Both the position numbers and the translations under genes were made by a program. From NCBI GenBank assembly GCA_021813825.1, contig JAKAJI010000010.1:1-37329 (forward strand): a DNA stretch of 37,329 nt, read 5' to 3'. Origin of the DNA: Acidobacteriota bacterium (GTDB lineage: Bacteria > Acidobacteriota > Terriglobia > Bryobacterales > Bryobacteraceae). Every line of letters starts with the position of its first letter. Within the stretch, counting starts at the first letter, position 1. This document shows positions 21,168 through 28,656 of the stretch, in pieces. The notes beneath the pieces were generated by a model. That model was not told where the DNA came from. It was given only the letters and a program-made list of their open reading frames with translations, and did no database searches.

Positions 21168-22382
21168 ATGCCGGACCAAGACGTCAACCGCCGAAGCGTG
21201 CTTCGCACGGCCGCCACGGGCGCAATCGCCGTTACCGCCGCCAGTTACTCGCGCGTACTGGGCGCCAACGACCGCGTTCAACTCGGTCTGATCGGCTGCG
21301 GCTCGCGCGGCCAGTATGACATGGGGATATTTCAGAAGAATCCGGCGGTTCATGTCGCTGCGCTCTGCGACGTCTGGGGCGACCGCGTGGACGAGGCCGC
21401 CCAGAAAGCACCCGACGCGAGGAAGTACGGCGATTACCGCAAACTTCTCGAAGAAGGCAAAGACCTGGATGCGGTTCTCATCGCCACGCCGGACCACTGG
21501 CACTCGCGCATCTCGATCGCCGCCGTGCAAGCCGGCAAGGACGTTTACTGCGAGAAGCCGCTGACACTGACAATCGAGGAAGGCCCGAAGGTCGTCAAAG
21601 CGGCGCGCGAAAACAACCGCGTATTTCAGACCGGCATGCAGCAGCGCTCCGGACCGCATTATATGCAGGCACGGGACGAGTATATCCAGGCGGGAAAGTT
21701 GGGAAAAATCACGCTGGCGCGCACCTGGTGGCACGGCAACGCGTGGCACCTGCGCAAGGCGCCCGCCACGCTGGCGCAGAAGCCGGCGAACCTCGATTGG
21801 GATATGTTCCTCGGCCCGGTGAAGTGGCGCGACTGGGATCCGCAACAGTACTGGAATTTCCGGGCTTACCTCGATTTCGGCGGCGGGCAGGTGACGGACC
21901 TGTTCACCCACTGGATCGACGCGGTGCATATGTTTATGCTGCAGGACGACCCCATCAGCGCCGTGGCGGCGGGCGGCATCTATGCGTATCCCGATGGGCG
22001 CACGGCGCCGGACACGATCGACATCCTGCTGGAGTATCCCGCCAAGTGGACCGCGACGTTTGAAGCGACGCTCGCACCCGGGATCAAGGGCGCGGCGATT
22101 CAGATGTGCGGTACCGAAGGAAACCTATATATCGACCGGTCGAAGTTCGTTTTCACGCCCGCCGACCGCGGGGCGCAGCCTACGGAAGTGAAGGCGGCGC
22201 GCGAGTTGACCATCGACCACGTGGAGAATTTCCTGGCCTGCATGCGCAGCCGCCAACGGCCCAACGGCGACGTGTACATCGGTCACCGCAGCGCGCAGGC
22301 ATCGCATCTGGGCAACCTGGCATACGAGCAGAAGCGGCGCATTCAGTTCGACCCGCAGCGGGAAGAGATTCTGCCCCTCTAG
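21168..22382 (+). CDS. Tat-exported Gfo/Idh/MocA-family oxidoreductase
   Basis: NAD(P)-dependent sugar oxidoreductase family; substrate unknown. The 404-residue protein starts with a twin-arginine signal (NRRSVLRTAATGAIAVTAAS, residues 7-26). The Rossmann motif IGCGSRG follows at ~43-49, then ATPDHWHS and the catalytic-type motif YCEKPLTLT around residue 128, and the C-terminal alpha/beta domain (TWWHGNAWH, YLDFGGGQVTDLFTHWID). Members with Tat signals are frequent in Acidobacteria and Planctomycetes and are thought to be periplasmic. It is followed 17 nt later by an aldo/keto reductase in the same direction, so the two probably act together on a carbohydrate. Confidence 0.92.
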   Translation: MPDQDVNRRSVLRTAATGAIAVTAASYSRVLGANDRVQLGLIGCGSRGQYDMGIFQKNPAVHVAALCDVWGDRVDEAAQKAPDARKYGDYRKLLEEGKDLDAVLIATPDHWHSRISIAAVQAGKDVYCEKPLTLTIEEGPKVVKAARENNRVFQTGMQQRSGPHYMQARDEYIQAGKLGKITLARTWWHGNAWHLRKAPATLAQKPANLDWDMFLGPVKWRDWDPQQYWNFRAYLDFGGGQVTDLFTHWIDAVHMFMLQDDPISAVAAGGIYAYPDGRTAPDTIDILLEYPAKWTATFEATLAPGIKGAAIQMCGTEGNLYIDRSKFVFTPADRGAQPTEVKAARELTIDHVENFLACMRSRQRPNGDVYIGHRSAQASHLGNLAYEQKRRIQFDPQREEILPL

Positions 22383-22399
22383 GCGGGCCAATAACTTCT

Positions 22400-23452
22400 A
22401 TGGAACTACGGCAACTTGGCAAGTCCGGGCTGATGGTCCCGGTTCTCTCCTTCGGTACCGGCACCTTCGGCGGGCGCGGTGAGCTATTCCAAGCCTGGGG
22501 CGCCACCGAGGTGGAGGAGGCCCGGCGATTCGTGGGCATCTGTCTCGACGCCGGCGTCAACCTGTTTGATACGGCGAACGCTTATTCGGCGGGACGCTCG
22601 GAGGAGATCCTCGGCGAAGCGGTTCAGGGGCGGCGGCATCAACTTCTGATTGCTACGAAGGCCTTCTTCCGGATGGGCGAGCATCCAAACGAAGGTGGAA
22701 CTTCGCGCTATCACCTGATCGCCGCCTGCGAAGCGAGCCTGAAGCGGTTACGAACCGATTACATCGACCTTTACCAGATGCACTGCTTCGACGCGATGCC
22801 TCCGGTGGAGGAAACACTTCGCGCGTTGGACGACCTGGTGACCGCCGGGAAGGTGCGCTACATCGGCGCGTCGAATTTCTCGGGCTGGCACATGATGAAG
22901 TCGCTCATGACCAGCGACCGCTACGGATGGTCGCGCTACGTCGCGCACCAGGTTTACTATTCGCTGATCGGTCGCGAGTATGAATGGGAACTGATGCCGC
23001 TCGGGCACGATCAAGGCGTGGGAGCGCTGATCTGGAGTCCGCTTGGCTGGAGCCGGCTGACGGGCAAGATCCGCCGCGGCCAACCTGCGCCCGGCTCCGG
23101 ACGCCTGCCCAAGACCGCACAGTACGGACCGCCGGTGGATGAGAACCTGCTGTTCAACGTGGTTGACGCGCTTGATGAAGTGGCGAAGGAGACCGGAAAA
23201 TCGATCCCGCAGATCGCGCTGAACTGGCTGATCCAGCGGCCTACGGTCTCCTCCGTCATCATGGGAGCGCGCAATGAGCAGCAGTTGCGCGACAACCTGG
23301 GCGCGGCGGGATGGAAACTCACGCCGGAGCAGATATCGAAACTGGATGCGGCTAGCGATGTGACGCCGGTTTATCCCTACTGGCACCAGCGCCAGACGGC
23401 TTCGGACCGGAACCCTCCTCTGGTTGGGCCGGGGGCCGCAGTTCAGCGCTAG
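22400..23452 (+). CDS. Aldo/keto reductase, potassium-channel beta-subunit-like (second copy)
   Basis: NADPH-dependent oxidoreductase, 350 residues, cytoplasmic by lack of a signal. The tetrad is complete: D57 and Y62 (NLFDTANAYSAG), K87 (IATKAF), H128 (YQMHCFD). The cofactor end IMGARNEQQLRDNLGAA is present. It is a full-length paralogue of the protein at 5456-6487, sharing the ending YPYWHQR with RNPPL close behind. The ATG at 22400 follows the Gfo/Idh/MocA stop by 17 nt. The stop overlaps the convergent redoxin gene by 4 nt. The frame is open further upstream, but that part lies inside the previous gene. Confidence 0.92.
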   Translation: MELRQLGKSGLMVPVLSFGTGTFGGRGELFQAWGATEVEEARRFVGICLDAGVNLFDTANAYSAGRSEEILGEAVQGRRHQLLIATKAFFRMGEHPNEGGTSRYHLIAACEASLKRLRTDYIDLYQMHCFDAMPPVEETLRALDDLVTAGKVRYIGASNFSGWHMMKSLMTSDRYGWSRYVAHQVYYSLIGREYEWELMPLGHDQGVGALIWSPLGWSRLTGKIRRGQPAPGSGRLPKTAQYGPPVDENLLFNVVDALDEVAKETGKSIPQIALNWLIQRPTVSSVIMGARNEQQLRDNLGAAGWKLTPEQISKLDAASDVTPVYPYWHQRQTASDRNPPLVGPGAAVQR

Positions 23453-24594
23453 CGCGAATTCCAATAGGCCTGCTGGCCGATGTAATCATCGTCGGGCAGA
23501 TGACGGAGAATCAACCGGCGGAGTTCCAAGGGGTCGGCGGCGCCTTGGGTGGAAAATAAGACCGCGCCGCCGGGCCCGAGAAGCACGGTGTACGGGACCC
23601 CGCCGTTCCACTTCGGGTCGAAGGCCGCCATCATGGCGTATGTGTCGTCGCTTGAGAAAAGGAGATTGCGGCTGGTGGCGTGCTGTCGCTCGAGAAAGGC
23701 GAAGACGCCTTTACGTTCATCAGGGAACTGGGCGGCGACCGTGACCAGGTCGAACGCCCGCTTGCCGTACATTCGGTACATCTTCTCGAACTCGGGGAAC
23801 TCTTCGACGCAGGGCCCGCACCAGGTTGTCCAGAAATCGACAAGCACCACTTTGGCGGAGGTGTTCCCGCGTAACGCGCTAAGTTCTGCGGCGGAAGCCA
23901 TGTCGAGCTTCACCGGTTGGGCGTTGATCTTGAGGAGTTCTTCAGCTTGGCCGCCTTTCGTTGACCATTTGATGGAGCAGCCCATGGTGGGGCGAACGGG
24001 GTTTGCCACGGGTTTACCGGCGAGCAAGGCGTCGATGGCGTCGCGAGCGTCGTGAATTCGGGCGAGGTTCTCGCGCATGCTCGAGTCGACACGGCCCTGG
24101 TAGCGCAGCCTGCGCTGAGCGTCAAAGATGAACACGTGCGGCGTCGAAACCGGGCCATACGCACGGGCTACGCTCTGTGTGGCGCCGTCATATAGATAGG
24201 GAAAGTTGAACTGCCGGTAGGCGGCGCGGATCTTCATCTCATCGAGAGAATCGCCCACATCGGTATAACCCATCTCATCGAGCCGGACGGCTTTCGGGTC
24301 GTTCGGCTGGATGGCCACAAGCGCCACGCCCTTGTCCTGATAATCGGCGGCGAGTTGCTTGATGCGGCCTTCGTAAAGCTGCGCGGTGGGGCAGTGGTCA
24401 CACGTGAAAACGACGACGAGGATCTTGGCCGAGTTGTAGTCGGCCAGCGAGTGCATTTTGCCATCGATGCCCGGCAGGTGAAAATCCGGGGCCGGAGAAC
24501 CGATCGCGAGCGTAGGCACTGTTTCTGCGCCGACAACGGAGACAGCGATCAGTGCCGTGAGAATCAGCGTGGCCATTCTCGAGACGAGTTTCAT
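23449..24594 (-). CDS. Exported two-domain thioredoxin-fold protein (AhpC/TSA-like plus TlpA-like)
   Basis: A 381-residue periplasmic redox protein. A signal peptide (LILTALIAVSVVGA, cut near AGAET) is followed by a first redoxin domain (PAPDFHLPGIDGKMHSLADY) whose active-site-like motif is FTCDHCPTA. The second thioredoxin/TlpA domain has the canonical LVDFWTTWCGPCVEEFP. Two different CxxC motifs in one chain suggest a thiol relay or combined peroxide/disulfide handling; the substrate is not predictable. The start is an ATG at 24592-24594. The gene converges on the aldo/keto reductase, overlapping it by 4 nt, and is divergent from the HTH-like membrane protein at 24663. Confidence 0.9.
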   Translation of the reverse strand: MKLVSRMATLILTALIAVSVVGAETVPTLAIGSPAPDFHLPGIDGKMHSLADYNSAKILVVVFTCDHCPTAQLYEGRIKQLAADYQDKGVALVAIQPNDPKAVRLDEMGYTDVGDSLDEMKIRAAYRQFNFPYLYDGATQSVARAYGPVSTPHVFIFDAQRRLRYQGRVDSSMRENLARIHDARDAIDALLAGKPVANPVRPTMGCSIKWSTKGGQAEELLKINAQPVKLDMASAAELSALRGNTSAKVVLVDFWTTWCGPCVEEFPEFEKMYRMYGKRAFDLVTVAAQFPDERKGVFAFLERQHATSRNLLFSSDDTYAMMAAFDPKWNGGVPYTVLLGPGGAVLFSTQGAADPLELRRLILRHLPDDDYIGQQAYWNSR

Positions 24595-24662
24595 GATTCC
24601 CCATCATACGCGCGGGATCGGCCGGCGGACGGCCCGAGTGGGCCTATGATAGGATTCCGGAC

Positions 24663-25967
24663 GTGGGAGGGGCGGTGACCACGCAGGAAGTCACGATTGG
24701 CGCGGAGGAAAAGCGCGCGGCGCTCGAAGGCGTACTGAGGAGCCAGGCATTCGCACGAAGCGATCAGCTAAAGCGTTTCCTTCGTTATATTTGCGAGATG
24801 GAAATTGCCGGCCGGGCGCAGGAGATCAGCGAGTACACAATTGGCATCGAAGCGCTCGGCCGGCCCCCGGGCTACACGCCGCATGATGATTCTTCGGTCC
24901 GCAGCCGGGCGTATGCGCTGCGACAGAAACTGCAGGAGTATTACGAGAAGGAAAACCCGGGCGCCGAGCTGCGGGTTGAACTGCGCAAGGGATCATACAC
25001 ACCGTCGTTCGTGAGCCAGACCGAATCGTCGGTGGAGCGGATGACTCCGGCGCCGGAACAGGCGCGGCGGTTCAATGTCCGTCTTACGGTGGGTGCGGTG
25101 GCATTGAGTTTGATTGCTGCGTTGGCCGGATGGATGGCCGGTTCGCGGCGAAACCTGCCCGACTCCGTTCTGCGGGAAGCCTGGGGGCCGATGCTGGCGC
25201 CGGATGGCAACGCGATGATTACGATTCCTTCGCCGCCGGTGATGCTGTTGATGAATTACCCGGAAGGCGGCGTCCCTCCGGTGGAAGGCATCGGGCCGGC
25301 ACCCCCGGAGGCTGCGGCATTTTTTCGGGCGCTTCACCCGAATCGCGGCGGAGGAGTGTATTTGCAATCCACGGTGAACGATGCGCTACTGGGGGACGCG
25401 CTGGCGGCGTCGGCCGGCGTGCGCGTGTTGGCGAGCGCCGGGCAACGGGCGCAGGTGCTGCCGGAGAACGGCATGCGGCCCATGGCCCTACGCGGACGGA
25501 ATGCGCTCATCATCGGTTCGCCCAGTTACAGCCACCTTGCGGCGCGCATCCTGAGCAATATGCCGTACTCAGTGTACTATGATGCGGCGGCGAAGCAGGA
25601 GGTCGTCGCCGACGCTCCGCCGGACTCTAATCCGAAACATATATTTCGTCCGGTTTACGACGAGAACGGTCAACTCAAGGAAGTCTACGGACTGTTGACG
25701 GTGCTCCCTGTTTCGTCCGGCTCGAGTGCTGGCGCGCGGCTGGCGGTGTTTTCGGGGATCACGTCGGCGGGCCCGCAGGCCGCTATGGAGTTCTTCGCCT
25801 CACCGGCGAGCTTGCGCGTTCTGAAGGCTCGTCTCGCCGCCCAGGGTATCCAACACTTTCCTCCTTCCTACCAAGTAGTGGTGCACTGCCTTTTGGATGG
25901 TACGCTGGCATTCAGTTGGACTTACCAGACGCACGCTGTCGTCTCACACCCGACGTTACTGGAGTAA
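24663..25967 (+). CDS. Acidobacterial-type membrane protein with N-terminal winged-helix-like domain
   Basis: A 434-residue protein whose first ~120 residues match a domain seen repeatedly in Acidobacteria: LKRFLRYICEMEIAG, then ISEYTIGIEALGR, DDSSVRSRAYALRQKLQEYY and LRKGSYTPSF. That domain resembles a DNA-binding response-regulator output domain. One membrane helix follows (VGAVALSLIAALAGWMAG), then an extracytoplasmic C-terminal domain of unknown function. The topology suggests a one-component membrane sensor/regulator. The GTG at 24663 has AGGA about 9 nt upstream; a GTG at 24675 with GGAGG 4 nt upstream is an alternative start. The 208 nt downstream hold no gene that I can support. Confidence 0.75.
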   Translation: MGGAVTTQEVTIGAEEKRAALEGVLRSQAFARSDQLKRFLRYICEMEIAGRAQEISEYTIGIEALGRPPGYTPHDDSSVRSRAYALRQKLQEYYEKENPGAELRVELRKGSYTPSFVSQTESSVERMTPAPEQARRFNVRLTVGAVALSLIAALAGWMAGSRRNLPDSVLREAWGPMLAPDGNAMITIPSPPVMLLMNYPEGGVPPVEGIGPAPPEAAAFFRALHPNRGGGVYLQSTVNDALLGDALAASAGVRVLASAGQRAQVLPENGMRPMALRGRNALIIGSPSYSHLAARILSNMPYSVYYDAAAKQEVVADAPPDSNPKHIFRPVYDENGQLKEVYGLLTVLPVSSGSSAGARLAVFSGITSAGPQAAMEFFASPASLRVLKARLAAQGIQHFPPSYQVVVHCLLDGTLAFSWTYQTHAVVSHPTLLE

Positions 25968-26175
25968 ACGGATGCTGCTAGCAGACGCTCCCAACTTATT
26001 CCAAACAAAAGCAGATGACGTTGCGTAACCGTGACGCGACGGGAAGTGACTGCGTTTCTCCTTGCTTTTTTTCTCCACCCGGATTAGGTTGTCAACAACG
26101 TGCTGTTCATCGGTCGCTCGTGCACTGTAGGCGAGCCGCGCTTGGGGGCGTAATTAGAAAACAGGAGTCACAGCC

Positions 26176-27096
26176 ATGACGCTGAAAGTAGGGGCCTCAC
26201 ACGTCGTGAGGGGGATTTTGTTGACCGCTGCGCTCACCATTCCGCTGGCCGCACAAATCGGCATGTTCAGCAAGGAGCAGTTGATTGCCCTGACGAGTGA
26301 ATGGAAGGGGGATCGGTTCCCGGACGGGCGCCCGAAGGTTCCCGATTCCGTTCTCGACCGGTTGAAGGACACCACGGCCGAGGAGGCCTGGAGTACGCTG
26401 CGACACGCCGGGTACCGGTTGCAGTTTGAAGGCAACTGGAAGGAGATCAACCCGGGCGAGCGGTTGATCGGCCGCGCGGTCACGGCGGTGTTCATGCCCT
26501 ACCGTCCGGACATTAACGCTTACATCAACGGAGAGGGCAAGAAGGAGGGCCGCGTCGGGCACGGACAGAATTCCTGGGTGATCGACACGCTGGTGCATCG
26601 CGACGTCATGGTGGTCGACCTGTTCGGCAAGGTGGACGGCGGCACCATCATTGGCGACAACCTGGGAACGTCGATCATGACAAAGACCGGAACGGGCCTG
26701 GTAGTGAACGGGGCAGTTCGCGACCCAACCGGGATATCCGAGATCAAGGGTTTCCATGTGTTCGCCCGGGCCTTTCACCCCTCAGCGATCGCCGAGGTGA
26801 CGCTGATGGGGATGAACGTGCCGATCCGTATCGGTCAGGCGACGGTGCTGCCAGGCGACATCGTTCTGAGCGACCCGGATGGAATTACCTTCATTCCCGC
26901 GCAACTGGCCGAGAAGGTGGCTGACGATTCCGAACTGACGCACTACCGCGACGACTGGGGCCACGAGATGCTGCGCGAAGGCAAGTACGCGCCGGGGCAG
27001 GTGGACGGGCAGTGGTCTCCGCAAATGATCGAAGAGTTCAACAAATACCTCGAAAGCAAGGGCTCGAAACTGCGCTTGCCCGTGAAGCAGCAATAG
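26176..27096 (+). CDS. Exported RraA-like protein (RraA/HMG-aldolase superfamily)
   Basis: A 306-residue protein with the RraA-superfamily core GDNLGTSIMTKTG, VVNGAVRDPTGI and PGDIVLSDPDGITFIPA. In related aldolases/decarboxylases the Asp after the Arg in the VRD motif binds the metal; RraA itself is an RNase E inhibitor. Unlike those cytoplasmic proteins it starts with a clear signal peptide (residues ~10-27, HVVRGILLTAALTIPLAAQ) and is longer than the usual ~160-230 residues. AGGAG (26163-26167) sits 8 nt before the ATG. The enolase-superfamily gene follows by 25 nt, so a role in catabolism of a keto- or sugar acid is more likely than RNase control. This last step is inference. Confidence 0.82.
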   Translation: MTLKVGASHVVRGILLTAALTIPLAAQIGMFSKEQLIALTSEWKGDRFPDGRPKVPDSVLDRLKDTTAEEAWSTLRHAGYRLQFEGNWKEINPGERLIGRAVTAVFMPYRPDINAYINGEGKKEGRVGHGQNSWVIDTLVHRDVMVVDLFGKVDGGTIIGDNLGTSIMTKTGTGLVVNGAVRDPTGISEIKGFHVFARAFHPSAIAEVTLMGMNVPIRIGQATVLPGDIVLSDPDGITFIPAQLAEKVADDSELTHYRDDWGHEMLREGKYAPGQVDGQWSPQMIEEFNKYLESKGSKLRLPVKQQ

Positions 27097-27121
27097 CAGA
27101 CGGAATCGGAGACGAATTCAT

Positions 27122-28528
27122 ATGGCAAACATACTCAGTGGGAAATTCGGCCGGCGGGCACTCCTGAAGACTTCAGGCGGCCTGCTGACCGCAAAGATGA
27201 TCGAGAGGGAATTGGAAGCGCAGGAAGCGCCGTTCCGGAACGTCAACACGAACTCGAGTCCATCGACGTTGAAGATCACCGACATGCGCATTGCCACCAT
27301 CGTGAAGCCGGGGCCGAGTCCCTGCACGATCGTGCGCCTGGATACGAATCAGGGCGTCTACGGGTTGGGCGAAGTGCGCGATGGCGCTAGCGCGACGTAT
27401 GCGCTGTTCCTGAAAAGCCGCGTGGTGGGGGAGAATCCTCTCAACATCAACAAGATCTGGCAGAAGATCAAGCAGTTCGGCTACCACGGGCGGCAGGCGG
27501 GCGGCGTCGTATCCGTCGAAGAGGCGTTGTGGGACATCGCGGGCAAAGTGTACGGAATTCCGATTTACCAGATGTTGGGCGGCAAGTTCCGCGATAGCGT
27601 CCGCATCTACGCGGACACTACCGAGTCCGAAGATCCGGCCGTGTACGCGGCGCGGGAGAAGGCTCGCAAGGAAGAGATGGGGCTGACCTGGCTCAAGATG
27701 GATCTCAACATCAACCTGATCTCCAAGGTCCCCGGAACCGTGATGCAACCCTCGGGGATGAGCCAGTGGGAGATGCGCAACCTTCCGCATCCCTTCACTG
27801 CGATGGAAATCACCGACAAGGGCATCGACAAGTTGTGCGAGTACGTGGCGGCGGTCCGCGGCGCAGTCGGCTACGAGATTCCGCTTTCGATGGATCACCT
27901 GGGCCATCTCGGCGTGAATTCCATTATTCGCCTCGGCAAGGCCTACGAGAAGTACAACCTCGAATGGATCGAAGACGTGATCCCGTGGCAGTACACCGAA
28001 TTACTACAGCGCATTACGATGGAAAGTCCGACGCCGCTGATTACAGGCGAAGACATTTATCTGAAGGAGGGCTTCATCAAGCTCTGCCAGGCGCACGCGG
28101 TAAGCAAAATTCACCCGGACATCTCGACGTCCGGCGGCATTCTGGAGACGCATAAAATCGGCGATGCCGCCTGGGAGTATGGCGTTCCGATGGCGATGCA
28201 CTACGCCGGAACACCGATCGGCGCAATGGCCTCGGTACACGTGGCGGCGGCGACGGAGAACTTCCTGGCCTGTGAAAACCACTCGCTCGATGTGCCGTGG
28301 TGGCAGGATCTGGTGGAAGGCATCGAGAAGCCGATCATCAACAAAGGCTTCATCAAGGTTCCGGACAAGCCCGGGTTGGGCGTGACGCTCAACGATGAAG
28401 TCGCTAAGCAGCATCTGATGCCGGGGACCGGCTACTTCGAGCCGACCCCGCAGTGGAATCATGAGCGGTCGGGCGACTGGCTGTGGAGCCGGTTCGGGCG
28501 GCCCTCGGATCCGGACGTAGAGGTGTAG
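27122..28528 (+). CDS. Mandelate racemase/enolase-superfamily protein with Tat-like N terminus
   Basis: Enolase-superfamily enzyme, probably a sugar-acid dehydratase or racemase. Active-site residues are recognisable: the lysine on strand 2 (WLKMD, K192), metal ligands D258 (SMDHLGH), E281/E284 (EWIEDV), E310 (ITGED), and H360 (AMHYAGT) as general acid/base. The N-terminal capping domain includes DMRIATIVKPGPSP and ALWDIAGKVYGIPIYQMLGG. The extra N terminus contains a twin arginine (FGRRALLKTSGG) but the hydrophobic part is weak, so export by Tat is only possible. 468 residues is longer than the usual ~400. It follows the RraA-like gene by 25 nt. Confidence 0.88.
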   Translation: MANILSGKFGRRALLKTSGGLLTAKMIERELEAQEAPFRNVNTNSSPSTLKITDMRIATIVKPGPSPCTIVRLDTNQGVYGLGEVRDGASATYALFLKSRVVGENPLNINKIWQKIKQFGYHGRQAGGVVSVEEALWDIAGKVYGIPIYQMLGGKFRDSVRIYADTTESEDPAVYAAREKARKEEMGLTWLKMDLNINLISKVPGTVMQPSGMSQWEMRNLPHPFTAMEITDKGIDKLCEYVAAVRGAVGYEIPLSMDHLGHLGVNSIIRLGKAYEKYNLEWIEDVIPWQYTELLQRITMESPTPLITGEDIYLKEGFIKLCQAHAVSKIHPDISTSGGILETHKIGDAAWEYGVPMAMHYAGTPIGAMASVHVAAATENFLACENHSLDVPWWQDLVEGIEKPIINKGFIKVPDKPGLGVTLNDEVAKQHLMPGTGYFEPTPQWNHERSGDWLWSRFGRPSDPDVEV

Positions 28529-28535
28529 CGGGGAA

Positions 28536-28563
28536 GCGCCCCGGGGAGAGTTTCCCGGGGTGC
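28536..28563 (+). other. GC-rich hairpin between the enolase-family gene and the TonB receptor
   Basis: GCGCCCCGGG (28536-28545) can pair with CCCGGGGTGC (28554-28563), with one G-U pair; the inner bases GA/TT may extend it to a very short loop. It begins 8 nt after the stop codon at 28528. No T-run follows, so it is not a canonical intrinsic terminator. It could reduce read-through or stabilise the upstream transcript. Confidence 0.45.
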
Positions 28564-28656
28564 GTCTGCCGAGGTGGACGACAGACGTTAGTCGGGGAAG
28601 TGGTTGGAATTGTTTTGGTGGAAGCAGTTCTAAAAGCAAAGGGGGCTTTTGCGTCT

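Noticed and set aside
26089-26099. GTTGTCAACAAC inverted repeat upstream of the RraA-like gene as a regulator site
   Set aside because: The arms are only 5 bp and no regulator gene or second copy supports it.
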